Shown: positions 1 through 9,046 of the stretch, piece after piece
How positions within the stretch are numbered: position 1 is the stretch's first letter
How the letters are laid out: each line of letters starts with the position of its first letter
Assembly: GCA_947478525.1 (NCBI GenBank)
Contig: CANJVU010000020.1
Location: 1-41,853, forward strand
DNA: 41,853 nt
Direction: 5' to 3'
DNA from: Thiotrichales bacterium
GTDB lineage: Bacteria > Pseudomonadota > Gammaproteobacteria > Francisellales > CACEW01
Program-made: the position numbers and the translations under genes
Notes under the pieces: generated by a model
Seen by the model: only the letters and a program-made list of their open reading frames with translations
The model's database searches: none
What the model was told of the DNA's origin: nothing

Positions 1-68
1 TTCAGGGCGTTCATCATACCGGTTATTCAACCAAAGCTCAATGACTTTAAAAAAATGATGACAAAAAC

Positions 69-97
69 TAGACCTGTTGTGTGAAATGCGCTACAAT
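69..97 (+). promoter_or_regulatory. Candidate sigma-70 promoter of the small lipoprotein gene
   Basis: A -10 box TACAAT (92-97) lies 17 bases after a -35-like TAGACC (69-74), which matches TTGACA at four of six positions. It is placed about 34 bases before the lipoprotein start codon. This rests on consensus matching only. Confidence 0.4.
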
Positions 98-130
98 ACC
101 TTTGATTTATTCAACTCAATAAGGAAACCT

Positions 131-337
131 ATGAAAAAGTTACTCGTCCTCTCCAGCATCGCTGCAGCATGTTTGTTATTAAACGGCTGTGCCACCAAGT
201 CTGACTCACAACCAGCGGTAATGGCACCTCAACCTCAGGTTGTTGCAGCTGCGGCTGTGGCTGCAACGGTTACCAATACTGCTGCTACCACTGCTACTGC
301 AAGTGCTACGCAACCACCACAAACCATGGGTTCATAA
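131..337 (+). CDS. Small Ala/Thr-rich lipoprotein, unknown function
   Basis: The product is 68 residues. An ATG at 131 follows AAGGA at 121-125 at good spacing, so I prefer it to the longer upstream reading. Residues 1-19 form a lipoprotein signal: MKK, a hydrophobic stretch, then the lipobox LNGC with the lipidated Cys near residue 19. The mature part is low-complexity (Ala, Thr, Gln, Pro) with no recognisable domain. It is probably tethered to a membrane from the periplasmic side. The next residues after the Cys (AT) lack an Asp at +2, so outer-membrane sorting is expected by the usual rule. Its 3' end overlaps the convergent amidohydrolase gene by six bases. The protein family is not recognised. 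Confidence 0.7.
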   Translation: MKKLLVLSSIAAACLLLNGCATKSDSQPAVMAPQPQVVAAAAVAATVTNTAATTATASATQPPQTMGS

Positions 338-1024
338 CGTTACCGCTAAGGCTTGTGCAATGCTGTGTTGAGTTTGTTGAATCAACGCAGCATTTTTTTG
401 CCATAAGGCTTGATTCGTCTCTAATTCAATTCCCGCATAGTGTGTTGGGAATTTTTTACGCAACGTCGTGGTAAAGCCATCGGCAGTGCCGCGATAGGGA
501 TAATTGCAACGCACGTTAAGCGCAGTGTGTTGACGTAATTGCTTCAGCCATTGCTGAGTAATATTGACTTCCAATGCTCGCTTGGGATCATATAATAAAC
601 CAATATCCGCATTTCTAACTTCACCCTTTAGTTTAGGCGTGAAGGAATGTACCGACAAATGCAACACGTCGTGCCCTTGGACAATCCATTGCGTGATGGT
701 TTGTTCAATGGTGTCACGATATGGCAAATAATGCCGTTGAATCAGTGATTGTTTTTCCGATTCTGAGAGAGTTTGGCTAAACTCGGAAAAAACGTTGGCA
801 TGATGCAACGAGCGATTGAAATCAATTAATAACCGGGTCAGCGTATTGTCATCATAAGCATCGGCTCTGAGCTGTTGCGCCAGCGTTTTCGCCAATGCTA
901 ATGCACCGATATCGACGCCACGATGACTTTCCAATATTGCTTTGGCAGACGCAGGGAAAACATGCGCAAATGCCGCAGGCACTTCATTACCACCATGTTC
1001 ACAGCTGATCAGAAGCTTAAGCAT
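332..1024 (-). CDS. N-formylglutamate amidohydrolase family protein
   Basis: The product is 230 residues and matches the N-formylglutamate amidohydrolase (FGase/HutG-like) fold. The N-terminal SCEHGGNEVP, the following ESHRGVDIGA and the central LSVHSFTP are family signature segments, whose His and Glu residues bind the metal. Known members hydrolyse N-formyl-glutamate or related N-acyl amino acids. No histidine-utilisation gene lies nearby. Instead it is the last gene of an operon with two amide-forming ligases and overlaps the GCS2-type ligase by eight bases. An inferred role is deprotection or recycling of a glutamyl or N-acyl product of that operon. The family is clear but the substrate is unknown. 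Confidence 0.85.
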   Translation of the reverse strand: MLKLLISCEHGGNEVPAAFAHVFPASAKAILESHRGVDIGALALAKTLAQQLRADAYDDNTLTRLLIDFNRSLHHANVFSEFSQTLSESEKQSLIQRHYLPYRDTIEQTITQWIVQGHDVLHLSVHSFTPKLKGEVRNADIGLLYDPKRALEVNITQQWLKQLRQHTALNVRCNYPYRGTADGFTTTLRKKFPTHYAGIELETNQALWQKNAALIQQTQHSIAQALAVTL

Positions 1025-2237
1025 AAGGCTTCCCAGCGGCCAAACATTCTGCCAACTGACGGTAAATGGTGGTTAACGTATCGCGCGTTGGATTGACCTG
1101 ATAGGGTTTTAACATCCGCTCTGCCAAACAGCCTTGCGTAAAAATGATCTCCAACTGCGGCCATGCCCAATGGTCTTGTGGCAATACTGAGTTTGCCAAC
1201 TGACGCCAGACTTCATTCACGGTCATTTTATCGGCTTTAATGCCAAACAATTGCAGATATTCGAGTTGATCCAGCGTGACACGACGCCCATGGCAAATAA
1301 CTTGCTGGTACATCGTTGCTAAAGTTGACTCATGCCAGCTCTCTTGCTTGACACAACTACTCCAACGCTCATCGACCAATGCTTTTAACACCTCTATAAT
1401 CAATGCAACAATCGATACATCCATTAAGGGTGTTTCTTGAATATCCAAAATTCTAATTTCAATCGCCATGCGTCCAAAACGAGCAATCGCCCCACGTGAA
1501 TTCAAAAACTCATGCTGCAACAATCCTTCTGGATCTTCTGAAGCAATGGCACGAAACATGGGCGCCATGATTTTCTCTTGATACTCTTGCTGACTGTGCA
1601 CTACCTCGGGAATAATCACGCCACTGATCTGTGGGATTTTGCGTTGATTGCCGCCATAAAATGATAACCGCGTATCGAGATACCCCGTGGCTTTATCATC
1701 CAAAAATGGCGTACTGGCGGCGAGTGCTGGCAATAATGGCAAGATCACGCGAATGGCGCTGTGCAATTGTGAGAATTCCTGATCATTGGCAAATGGCAAA
1801 TTCAAATGGGTACTTTGTAAATTGACCCAGCCATGACCTCGACAATCAAAAATTTTATTATATTGATCATAAATTTCACGATCACCATGCGGCCATAGTT
1901 TCGCTTCGGTCAACGGGTTCATCCAGGGATGGGCGCCACCGGGCAGCAACATCGCACCATGAGGTTTGAGCAGTTGGTTAATCTCTGTGATTTCGCATTG
2001 AAACCATGCGGGTAATTGCTGCAAATTTGGTTTTGGTCCATTGGTTTTAAGTTCAATGACATGCAATGCCAGCTCGTTAGACCAGGCGATTTCGCCATGT
2101 TCGACATAACTGTCCAGCTCACCCAACGCATCTGTGAACAACTGATCCGCCATTGGCTTAACATTTAAGCGTTGCTGGTCAACAATCATGTATTCGAGTT
2201 CAATGCCAAATTTTTCAAATAATCGCAAATAAGCCAT
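1017..2237 (-). CDS. GCS2-type glutamate-cysteine ligase-like amidoligase
   Basis: The product is 406 residues with the carboxylate-amine ligase fold of the GCS2 group. The N-terminal FGIELEYMIVD is the metal/ATP-binding motif at the first strand, and FGRMAIEIRILDIQETP near residue 260 is the second conserved acidic segment. I start at ATG 2237 because AAGGAG (2243-2248) lies just upstream; a longer reading would run into the preceding gene. Family members join the gamma-carboxyl of glutamate or a similar acid to an amine. The gene sits 13 bases after the RimK-type ligase, so two peptide-bond-forming enzymes are co-expressed. Ordinary glutathione synthesis is possible but the context argues for a different product. 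Confidence 0.85.
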   Translation of the reverse strand: MAYLRLFEKFGIELEYMIVDQQRLNVKPMADQLFTDALGELDSYVEHGEIAWSNELALHVIELKTNGPKPNLQQLPAWFQCEITEINQLLKPHGAMLLPGGAHPWMNPLTEAKLWPHGDREIYDQYNKIFDCRGHGWVNLQSTHLNLPFANDQEFSQLHSAIRVILPLLPALAASTPFLDDKATGYLDTRLSFYGGNQRKIPQISGVIIPEVVHSQQEYQEKIMAPMFRAIASEDPEGLLQHEFLNSRGAIARFGRMAIEIRILDIQETPLMDVSIVALIIEVLKALVDERWSSCVKQESWHESTLATMYQQVICHGRRVTLDQLEYLQLFGIKADKMTVNEVWRQLANSVLPQDHWAWPQLEIIFTQGCLAERMLKPYQVNPTRDTLTTIYRQLAECLAAGKPYA

Positions 2238-2250
2238 AACAACTCCTTTG

Positions 2251-3717
2251 TTATTTGCCATTACCCGTTTGATTCAACCGTTCCGCAAATTTTTTCATAA
2301 TGGTTTCGTACAGTCCTTTGCCCAACAACTTATCCTCAACACCCACATCAATATTGGGATTGTCATTTACCTCAATCACATAGACCTGATCTTGATATTG
2401 CTTCATGTCAACGCCGTACAAACCATTGCCCATCAATTTGGAAGCACGCAGCGCTGCATCCAGCACTACCGGCGGCACATCTTTAATGGCAACCGCTTGC
2501 GTCTTACCATACCACTCATCTACCGAGTCTGTTTTGGTCCAGTTGTACACTTGCCAATGCCCTTTCGCCATATAATATTTGGCCGCAAATAAAGGCTGCT
2601 GATCGAGCACACCAATACGCCAATCAAAATCCGTTGGGACAAAGGATTGCACCAATAATAAATCTGAAGTGGTAAAAAAATTTTCCGCCAACTTCAGAAA
2701 CTCATCGACATTTTGCGCCTTGGCCACGCCTTTAGAAAACGACCCATCTGGCAATTTCAACACACACGGAAAGGTCACTTGACCCAACTTTTCTTTGTAG
2801 GTGCGCTTTTGCAATACCAGACTATTAGGTGTTGGTAACCGTGCAATTTTCAATGCTTCGTACAAGAAAATTTTATTGCTGCAACGGATAATCGACATCG
2901 GATCGTCAATCACCACCAACCCATCAACAAAGGCGCGGCGCGAAAAACGATAGGTAAAATTATCTACCGAGGTGGTAGCGCGAACAAACAGCGCATCAAA
3001 TTCCGCCAGACGTGAATAATCGTTTTTGGTAATCAATTCGCAGCGAATATCAAACTTTTTACCCGCTTCAATAAAGTTTGCCAGTGCTTGTTTACAGCTC
3101 GGAGGATCGGCTTCCTTTTCATCCACCAAAATCGCCAGATCATATTCCTGCGTCACACGTTGACTGGAGGTAAACCGCTTGGTGACGAAATAACTTTTGG
3201 CAAATTTCTCCACATATTCCAAATGCGCCTCGGGAATATCTTTGAGTGCTACGGGCGAGACATCCTGAATACACCATTTTTTATTGCGATAGACAAATTC
3301 CACCTGAAACATCGGCATTTGGAAACGATCTGCCAACTGTTTGGCAAGCCGCTCATATTGCTTGGCGACGTTTTGTTTAAAGTAGACGCTGAGCACAAAC
3401 TTACTGCTGACAATTTTCTTGAGCGATTTATCAATCAACTCTTGCAAATCTTCGGACACTGCCTGCGTTAATGACGTCAACTTAATATCTTCTACCGCCA
3501 TTAAGGAAGGAATGGCGTTGTCGCCTCTGGCTTCGGCAATCAATGTCACATAATAGCCCAGCGACTGATAGCGATACGATTTGCAAAAGTTAAACACCCG
3601 CACCCGTCCACTGCCAGGGACATCTTCTTTGAGATAATCTGCCGCTCCAATCACCTCCAGCTTATCAATCTTAAATGGCCAATCTTTCAGTTGATCCACC
3701 ACAATAATATTACGCAT
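2251..3717 (-). CDS. RimK-family ATP-grasp ligase with N-terminal RLAN-type domain
   Basis: The product is 488 residues. About the first 190 residues form the extra N-terminal domain of RimK-like ligases (RLAN type), and the remainder is an ATP-grasp module. The ATP-grasp part includes FPCVLKLPDGSFSKGV (ATP-binding loop, about residue 315) and the C-terminal metal-binding VIEVNDNPNIDVGVED (about 450-465). ATP-grasp ligases of this group add glutamate or another amino acid to a carboxylate through an acyl-phosphate. It overlaps the C39 peptidase gene by eight bases. The long N-terminal domain and the partners distinguish it from ribosomal protein S6 modifying RimK. The acceptor substrate is unknown. 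Confidence 0.87.
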   Translation of the reverse strand: MRNIIVVDQLKDWPFKIDKLEVIGAADYLKEDVPGSGRVRVFNFCKSYRYQSLGYYVTLIAEARGDNAIPSLMAVEDIKLTSLTQAVSEDLQELIDKSLKKIVSSKFVLSVYFKQNVAKQYERLAKQLADRFQMPMFQVEFVYRNKKWCIQDVSPVALKDIPEAHLEYVEKFAKSYFVTKRFTSSQRVTQEYDLAILVDEKEADPPSCKQALANFIEAGKKFDIRCELITKNDYSRLAEFDALFVRATTSVDNFTYRFSRRAFVDGLVVIDDPMSIIRCSNKIFLYEALKIARLPTPNSLVLQKRTYKEKLGQVTFPCVLKLPDGSFSKGVAKAQNVDEFLKLAENFFTTSDLLLVQSFVPTDFDWRIGVLDQQPLFAAKYYMAKGHWQVYNWTKTDSVDEWYGKTQAVAIKDVPPVVLDAALRASKLMGNGLYGVDMKQYQDQVYVIEVNDNPNIDVGVEDKLLGKGLYETIMKKFAERLNQTGNGK

Positions 3718-4429
3718 ATAGTCCTTTTTTATTTTTAGGAGTAATGAACATTAAATTCGTATCATAGGTTAACGCACCCAGCATAATCGCATTAATCAGA
3801 TGTGATACCTGTACTTGATAAAAACTATTGCCTGCCAGCGGATTACCCGCATAAGGGTCCGCGACTACAATGCTTTTAGAATTTCTTTTATAGCCATTTA
3901 ATACCACAAAATGGCCCGAGGGCTCGCCTTTCACATCGTCATAATAAGAACGATCTTGCTCTGTTGTTACTTCACGCGCGCAACGATATAAGTAAGTGGA
4001 ACTCAATCCCGTCAATACCGGAATATTTTTAGCAAAAGCGGCTTTCAACAAATGGCTGCTGATATCATGCGAAATGACTGCACCACCTTTTTGAAGAAAC
4101 TCAATAAAGGCTTCGGACGCCAAGCGCATTTTGGCATTTTTTTTGTAGCGCAATTGTTCGCTTAGTTTTTCAATCAAATTAACTTCACCGACAAACCAGG
4201 TCGGATCAAACACTTCTAAATTAATCACATTGATGGTGGCATTAAATCCTTGCTGCAGTGCATGCAACCCCAGATATACCCCTAAGGTACCACCGCTTGG
4301 TAAATACCGTACCTCAGCAATGACTTGATCGAGCGTAACCTCATGATGATAAAATTGATAAATGGCGTGTAGGCAGGTCGGACCACACGTCACATCATCA
4401 GGCTGGGGCAGGATCCGCAAACGTTTCAT
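3710..4429 (-). CDS. C39-like papain-fold peptidase
   Basis: The product is 239 residues. The N-terminus has the cysteine peptidase motif DDVTCGPTCLHA with the nucleophile near residue 15. SGHFVVLNGY (about 172-181) supplies the catalytic His, and VADPYAG (about 192-198) the Asp, in the order typical of C39-like bacteriocin-processing peptidases. No membrane segment or ABC transporter domain is attached, so it should act in the cytoplasm. Its start overlaps the MscS stop as ATGA (4426-4429) and its end overlaps the RimK-type gene, so translation is coupled on both sides. A likely role is trimming or cyclising the peptide-like product of the neighbouring ligases; this role is inferred. Confidence 0.85.
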   Translation of the reverse strand: MKRLRILPQPDDVTCGPTCLHAIYQFYHHEVTLDQVIAEVRYLPSGGTLGVYLGLHALQQGFNATINVINLEVFDPTWFVGEVNLIEKLSEQLRYKKNAKMRLASEAFIEFLQKGGAVISHDISSHLLKAAFAKNIPVLTGLSSTYLYRCAREVTTEQDRSYYDDVKGEPSGHFVVLNGYKRNSKSIVVADPYAGNPLAGNSFYQVQVSHLINAIMLGALTYDTNLMFITPKNKKGLYA

Positions 4430-5271
4430 TTATCAGAGCCCCCTAGCGCATGCTTTAATATTTCATTTTCATGACTGCGCAGCAGTAGCTTCTGCCAAAA
4501 AAGATTTTTAATCTGGACTTGATCCATCGATAAACAATAAAAATAAATCACCACATTCACGGTTTTTTTATCCAATTGCGGCTGCCAGCGAATAATGGGA
4601 TCTTCTGACACCAGATGCGCCAGGTTTTTATGATAACGTTTCCAAATCATTGCTTCTGGCAAGGGCAATTTGCGATAACGCTCTAACAGCACGCCATGCA
4701 ATACCTCACCAATGACTTCTTGCACCGCCATTAAATCACCACCCAGTACAACGGGCACTGTCAATGACGCCTGTAGCAACAAATTGGAAGAAGAATAATT
4801 TGCCACGGAGTTGTTGATCACCAGGCCATTGGGGATGCGTATGGTGCGACCGGTAAGGCAATTACTCTCCATATCGACTTCATAAATTTTAAAATATAAC
4901 GGACCCAATTGATCGACGTATCCCACATAAGTCAACAGCGCAATATGATCACCCTCGGCAAACAGGTTACGCCAGTTGATGACAAACCAACCCGTAAAAT
5001 TCATAATGGTTTCTTTGTTGGCCACCACCAAACCCGCAGCTACCAGGCCAAGCATGGTAAATAAATGCGTGAAATTTTCTACCCATACGCGCACCAAAAC
5101 CACTCCCACCACAACCATGGCGATGTAAATAATACGATAACGCAAGCGATGCAACTGCCGTTGACTCATATCGGCACGGGATACAATCACATAAAAGACC
5201 AGCGCAAGCACCGCCACCAAGAGAAAGGTGACACCGCTATAGTATAATCGATCGGTCCAGTCTATAGACAC
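4426..5271 (-). CDS. MscS-family mechanosensitive channel-like membrane protein
   Basis: The product is 281 residues when started at GTG 5271, which has GAGG at 5277-5280 and lies eight bases after the amidotransferase stop. A longer reading exists but would overlap that gene by 120 bases. Residues 1-115 hold about three hydrophobic helices, the last (MLGLVAAGLVVANKETIMNF) being the pore helix of MscS channels. The following segment FAEGDHIALLTYVGYVDQLG and RIPNGLVINNSVANYS match the beta domain of the family. Embedded in an enzyme operon, it may release a metabolite or act as a pressure valve. Channel identity is firm, while the exported compound is conjecture. Confidence 0.83.
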   Translation of the reverse strand: MSIDWTDRLYYSGVTFLLVAVLALVFYVIVSRADMSQRQLHRLRYRIIYIAMVVVGVVLVRVWVENFTHLFTMLGLVAAGLVVANKETIMNFTGWFVINWRNLFAEGDHIALLTYVGYVDQLGPLYFKIYEVDMESNCLTGRTIRIPNGLVINNSVANYSSSNLLLQASLTVPVVLGGDLMAVQEVIGEVLHGVLLERYRKLPLPEAMIWKRYHKNLAHLVSEDPIIRWQPQLDKKTVNVVIYFYCLSMDQVQIKNLFWQKLLLRSHENEILKHALGGSDK

Positions 5272-5279
5272 CCTAACCT

Positions 5280-6134
5280 CTATTGAATTGGTTTTACACT
5301 TATGGTCAAATCCGGTTGTATCAGCAGCATATGGTTGATCGGCACTGCCTGCCAGTCTTGGTCCGAACCTCCCAGAGGTTCGGATGCCACAATCACACAC
5401 GCTGATTCTTGCTTATTTAAGCGCAAATCCAACGTCTGTGCAATGGTTTCTCCACGAGTATAGAATAAAGAAAGCGTATCTTGCTTTTGATCAGTCACAT
5501 AATGCGTCGCCAGCAAGCCATGGCCATTGCTAAACAGCACATTCAATTTACTGATGGCATTGTGATCATTCAATTCCGCCTGCCAGCGGTTGACATCGGC
5601 CACAGCGCTAACAAACGCTTCTGCCATATGCTCCAGTGTCCACGCATGGTGAACTTTGGTCGGCAGATAGTGGGTCAGCAGCGCAAAGAAATGCTCAGAA
5701 TCGGTATTGCCATGGATCATTTTGAAATGCTCATCATTCAATTGATTCAACAAAGCACGCCGCACCCGATCAAACTGCCGAATGCTGCCATTATGCGCCA
5801 TCGCCATCTGCCGATACGCAAACGGATGACAGTTTTGAACGTTCACATCCCCCACCGTCGCCGCACGCACATGGCCGATAAAACACTGACTTTTGATTTT
5901 ATGCACCAGATGCCGCAAGTTTAAATTACTCCAGGCTGGCTGAATCGATTTATACAACCCTGGGGTATCATCCACTGAATGGTCATACCACGCCACACCG
6001 ACGCCATCGGCATTGACAGAAAAATCACCCCTGTGCGCTGCACGGCTTTGTTTAATCAAACTGTTTTCAGGTGCCTCCAGCAGTCTTGCTAACAACAAAG
6101 GCTCCTGCCCCACATATCCAACCAATCGACACAT
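5280..6134 (-). CDS. Class II glutamine amidotransferase (EgtC/YafJ-like Ntn hydrolase)
   Basis: The product is 284 residues and begins MCRLVGYVG, with Cys2 exposed as the N-terminal nucleophile after Met removal. Later signatures are FIGHVRAATVG, NCHPFAYRQMAMAHNGSI and GNTDSEHFF, all standard for the class II glutaminase fold. It is stand-alone, as in EgtC, which hydrolyses a gamma-glutamyl amide bond during ergothioneine synthesis. No egtA, egtB or egtD is adjacent. As first gene of the six-gene operon it could remove a gamma-glutamyl group added by the two ligases, giving an add-and-remove protection scheme. It was not given a symbol because the pathway differs from ergothioneine synthesis. 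Confidence 0.85.
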   Translation of the reverse strand: MCRLVGYVGQEPLLLARLLEAPENSLIKQSRAAHRGDFSVNADGVGVAWYDHSVDDTPGLYKSIQPAWSNLNLRHLVHKIKSQCFIGHVRAATVGDVNVQNCHPFAYRQMAMAHNGSIRQFDRVRRALLNQLNDEHFKMIHGNTDSEHFFALLTHYLPTKVHHAWTLEHMAEAFVSAVADVNRWQAELNDHNAISKLNVLFSNGHGLLATHYVTDQKQDTLSLFYTRGETIAQTLDLRLNKQESACVIVASEPLGGSDQDWQAVPINHMLLIQPDLTISVKPIQ

Positions 6135-6272
6135 CGCCTGTTCCCTACGGTTTACGTTGTGCTGATTTTACCGGATTTGACAGGAAAGCACCAACTCTAA
6201 AGCAATCTCCCGAAAAATATATAATATTAACGTTTTATTAAATTCAAAAAGTATATGATAATTAAATTTATA

Positions 6273-6301
6273 TTGATTTTTTATATTTAATAATGTATAC
6301 T
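6273..6301 (+). promoter_or_regulatory. Sigma-70 promoter of the effector-like gene
   Basis: TTGATT (6273-6278), a 17-base spacer and TATACT (6296-6301) form a good consensus promoter in a very AT-rich gap (6135-6346). Transcription would start about 35-40 bases before the gene at 6347. Confidence 0.6.
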
Positions 6302-6346
6302 TTAAAAGTAATATTGGAATGAGAAGAAAAAGGGAGGGGAGTCGAT

Positions 6347-8185
6347 ATGAATGCATCTGATCCTTACGCAACAGAACGCAAGGCTGCAATTTTTCTTGCC
6401 CAACCTTTTTACACTCGCATTAGCAGAATTCGTCAAACAATAGATCTGTATATGCAGCAACCCACTGCCAATCAAGAAGAAGCGGGTCGAATAACTCTAG
6501 CAATAATAGAATTACTTAAAGACCTCAAGGTCCAAAATGATTTGCTAAATACTCAAGAAATCAACCTGAGACCTACCTCCTCCACCAAATATGCCTATAA
6601 TGCCAATCAATTGCGTATAGTAGCAATGATCCAGGTAGCTAGAATAGCGGGTGAATCACTATACGTAGATACTAATATAAGGGGAAGAATAAGCGTCAAT
6701 TTTTCTGCAATAGTGGCAGCAATAAGAAGAGAAGCAGCAGTTAAAGCTGAAGCAGAGCAGAGACGATATCAAGCTGTAAACGTAGCATCATTACCCCCAG
6801 CTTTACAAGCAACGCGAGCACAAGCTGAAGTAGAAGAAAGGGCCGCAGCTCAAGCTCTAGCAGAAGCTGAGGCAGAAGCGCGAAGAGCAGCTCAAGCTCT
6901 CGCAACCGCTGCGGGGGAAGCTGCTGAAATAGAGGCAATCGAGACCGATCTCGTTACAGTTGATGATCGTATTACACTTGTGGATGAACAACTTAAAATG
7001 TTTCTTGACCCGCAATTATCATTTAGTGCTAAAGTGTTATGTATGGCAGTCTTATGTTATACCGAACGCTCTACTAATGATTCGTTCAATCTGCGTAGTC
7101 TGCTTTTTGCACGCGTAACATTAACTGATGTCCAAAAAATAAATTTTAATAAAATCAGCGCTAATTTGTTACAATTAGAGGAAAAATGTACGCAATCATC
7201 GCTCACTGCAACTCAGCAGGATAAGAAATATTATACTGAAACCATTACCATCTCAGGGCATCTCAGAGCACAAATTGATAAAAAAATAGCAGACATTCCA
7301 CAACCAGTAGATCCTTTTATTATTACAGGTGCTTTCTACAGAGAACACCATAAAAAATACAAAGCAATTGAAAAACTATCAGCAATTTCCGCTGACCGAG
7401 CCCCTCTAGCAGCAGCGGCTTCCGCAGAGGAACTTTCTGTGAGTAGATCGCGAACTTTGCCTGACACTTCTACAATTCCAGGTGTTTCTAGCAAAAGTTC
7501 AGCGGGAGCTCCTGGAAAACCACAACAGTCAACCAACGAAGCGAGTTTTCGCGACGCAAATATAACAAGCGAAAATCCACATGGTAAAGATAAAGAACCT
7601 AGCTCCTTTACCAGATGGTTTTCTAGCAAGCTTCCCAGCGCCTACGCCTGGTGCAAAGAACACCCCTACATTACCACTGGATTGGCAGTTGGTCTTACAC
7701 TAGGCATAATCGTAGGTACCGGTGGTTTTGGCGCACTTATTGGCGTACCCATGTTATCGGCTGTTGGAATTGTTGGCGCTACTGCTACCATTGCAACTAC
7801 TGTTGCCGCCACAGTGTTTGCTGCAGGTGCGGTATTCACCACCGCTGTTGTTGCTGCTTTTACCAAAGGGTGTAAAAAGCTTACCAGCTGGTTCGGCCGA
7901 AACGCAACCACCATACCCAGCGCTGCTGTTACAGACACACAGAAAGTACGAAAAGGATCTGATGCATCTATTGCATCCTCTGCAACTAGAGCATCTGCAA
8001 GCCCTGCTCCCAACCCTGCTGCTAGTCGGCCGAGCGCAGCGCCGGTGAGGGCTACAGTCTACTCAACTACCACACCCTTTGCTACTACAAGTAGTGATTC
8101 AAAAAACAGTAATTATACTCAAGAACACAGCTCAGGGTATCAGCCTTTCTTACTGACGACACCTATTATGGGTGGTGTGGCTTAA
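6347..8185 (+). CDS. Large coiled-coil and membrane-spanning protein, effector-like, unknown function
   Basis: The product is 612 residues. ATG 6347 follows a strong purine-rich ribosome site (AGGGAGGGGAG, 6331-6341). Residues 1-120 are mainly helical. Residues about 125-210 are Ala/Glu/Arg-rich and strongly predicted coiled coil. Residues about 345-420 are Ser/Pro/Thr-rich. Residues about 440-510 form two or three hydrophobic helices separated by Gly-rich turns, and the tail is Ser/Thr/Ala/Pro-rich and disordered. No signal peptide is present. The architecture (cytoplasmic coiled coil plus late hydrophobic hairpin in a single-gene unit with AT-rich DNA) resembles type IV secretion effectors and inclusion-membrane proteins of intracellular bacteria. 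No enzymatic domain was recognised, so secretion is inference. Confidence 0.75.
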   Translation: MNASDPYATERKAAIFLAQPFYTRISRIRQTIDLYMQQPTANQEEAGRITLAIIELLKDLKVQNDLLNTQEINLRPTSSTKYAYNANQLRIVAMIQVARIAGESLYVDTNIRGRISVNFSAIVAAIRREAAVKAEAEQRRYQAVNVASLPPALQATRAQAEVEERAAAQALAEAEAEARRAAQALATAAGEAAEIEAIETDLVTVDDRITLVDEQLKMFLDPQLSFSAKVLCMAVLCYTERSTNDSFNLRSLLFARVTLTDVQKINFNKISANLLQLEEKCTQSSLTATQQDKKYYTETITISGHLRAQIDKKIADIPQPVDPFIITGAFYREHHKKYKAIEKLSAISADRAPLAAAASAEELSVSRSRTLPDTSTIPGVSSKSSAGAPGKPQQSTNEASFRDANITSENPHGKDKEPSSFTRWFSSKLPSAYAWCKEHPYITTGLAVGLTLGIIVGTGGFGALIGVPMLSAVGIVGATATIATTVAATVFAAGAVFTTAVVAAFTKGCKKLTSWFGRNATTIPSAAVTDTQKVRKGSDASIASSATRASASPAPNPAASRPSAAPVRATVYSTTTPFATTSSDSKNSNYTQEHSSGYQPFLLTTPIMGGVA

Positions 8186-8293
8186 AAATTAGCGTTTGAT
8201 TTCTTTTTTGAGAATAAGCTTCATTGTCAAACTATTCCCTTTCCCACCATAACACGTTACCATAGCGCCACTGCAGCTAATTGTGAGTTTCTA

Positions 8294-9046
8294 ATGAGCC
8301 CTTCCGACAAAACCACGCATTTTGGGTATCAAGAAGTACCATGGGAAAAGAAACAGGGTTTAGTGAATCATGTGTTTGATTCGGTTGCCAAAAAATATGA
8401 TGTGATGAATGACTTGATGTCGTTGGGTATTCATCGCCTGTGGAAACGCGCGGCGATTTTGCACAGTGGCGTGCGGCCTGGGCATCGGGTGCTGGATCTG
8501 GCCGGTGGCACCGGTGATTTGGCGAAATTGATGGCGCCGATTGTGGGCGATACCGGTCGCATCACGGTATGCGATATCAATGCGGAGATGCTTAAAGTCG
8601 GCCGTCAACGGTTGGAAGACCAAGGTTTTATTGGCAATATCGACTATGCACAAGGCAATGCCGAGGCACTGCCCTTTCCAGACAATCATTTTGATGTCAT
8701 CACCATTGCTTTTGGCCTACGTAATGTGCGCGATAAAGCTGCGGCGCTCAAATCGATGCAGCGCGTATTAAAACCAGGCGGTAAAATGCTGGTACTGGAG
8801 TTTTCCAAGCCTGTATTACCAGGATTGAAACCGATTTATGATATGTATTCGTTTCAATTACTACCGCGCTTAGGCAAGCTAATCGCTCGCGATGGTGACA
8901 GTTATCGCTATTTGGCAGAATCGATTCGCCAACATCCGGATCAGCAAACCCTACAGCAGATGATTCATGAGGCTGGGTTTGAAAATTGTCAGTTTTTGAA
9001 TTTCTCCGGCGGAATTGTCGCGTTGCATTATGCGAGTAAGTTATGA
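8294..9046 (+). CDS. ubiE: Ubiquinone/menaquinone biosynthesis C-methyltransferase UbiE
   Basis: The product is 250 residues, normal for UbiE. It methylates the benzoquinol ring (C2 position) of ubiquinone precursors using S-adenosylmethionine. The SAM-binding glycine motif is [12 protein letters not shown] (about residues 67-78). The family signature [25 protein letters not shown] lies near residue 27, though it is quoted here only to name it in two halves: [10 protein letters not shown] and [15 protein letters not shown]. The motif FGLRNVRD is also present. Its stop overlaps the ubiJ start as ATGA (9043-9046), so the two are translated together. This is the usual gammaproteobacterial order, although ubiB does not follow. 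Confidence 0.96.
   Translation: MSPSDKTTHFGYQEVPWEKKQGLVNHVFDSVAKKYDVMNDLMSLGIHRLWKRAAILHSGVRPGHRVLDLAGGTGDLAKLMAPIVGDTGRITVCDINAEMLKVGRQRLEDQGFIGNIDYAQGNAEALPFPDNHFDVITIAFGLRNVRDKAAALKSMQRVLKPGGKMLVLEFSKPVLPGLKPIYDMYSFQLLPRLGKLIARDGDSYRYLAESIRQHPDQQTLQQMIHEAGFENCQFLNFSGGIVALHYASKL

Noticed and set aside
1..68. Short open frame at the left edge that might be part of a gene, on either strand
   Set aside because: Several frames are open across these few bases and none has a start or stop that identifies a gene. No family residues can be seen.
6168..6389. 73-residue minus-strand open frame in the AT-rich gap
   Set aside because: It is AT-driven, lacks a ribosome site and overlaps the promoter and start of the gene at 6347.
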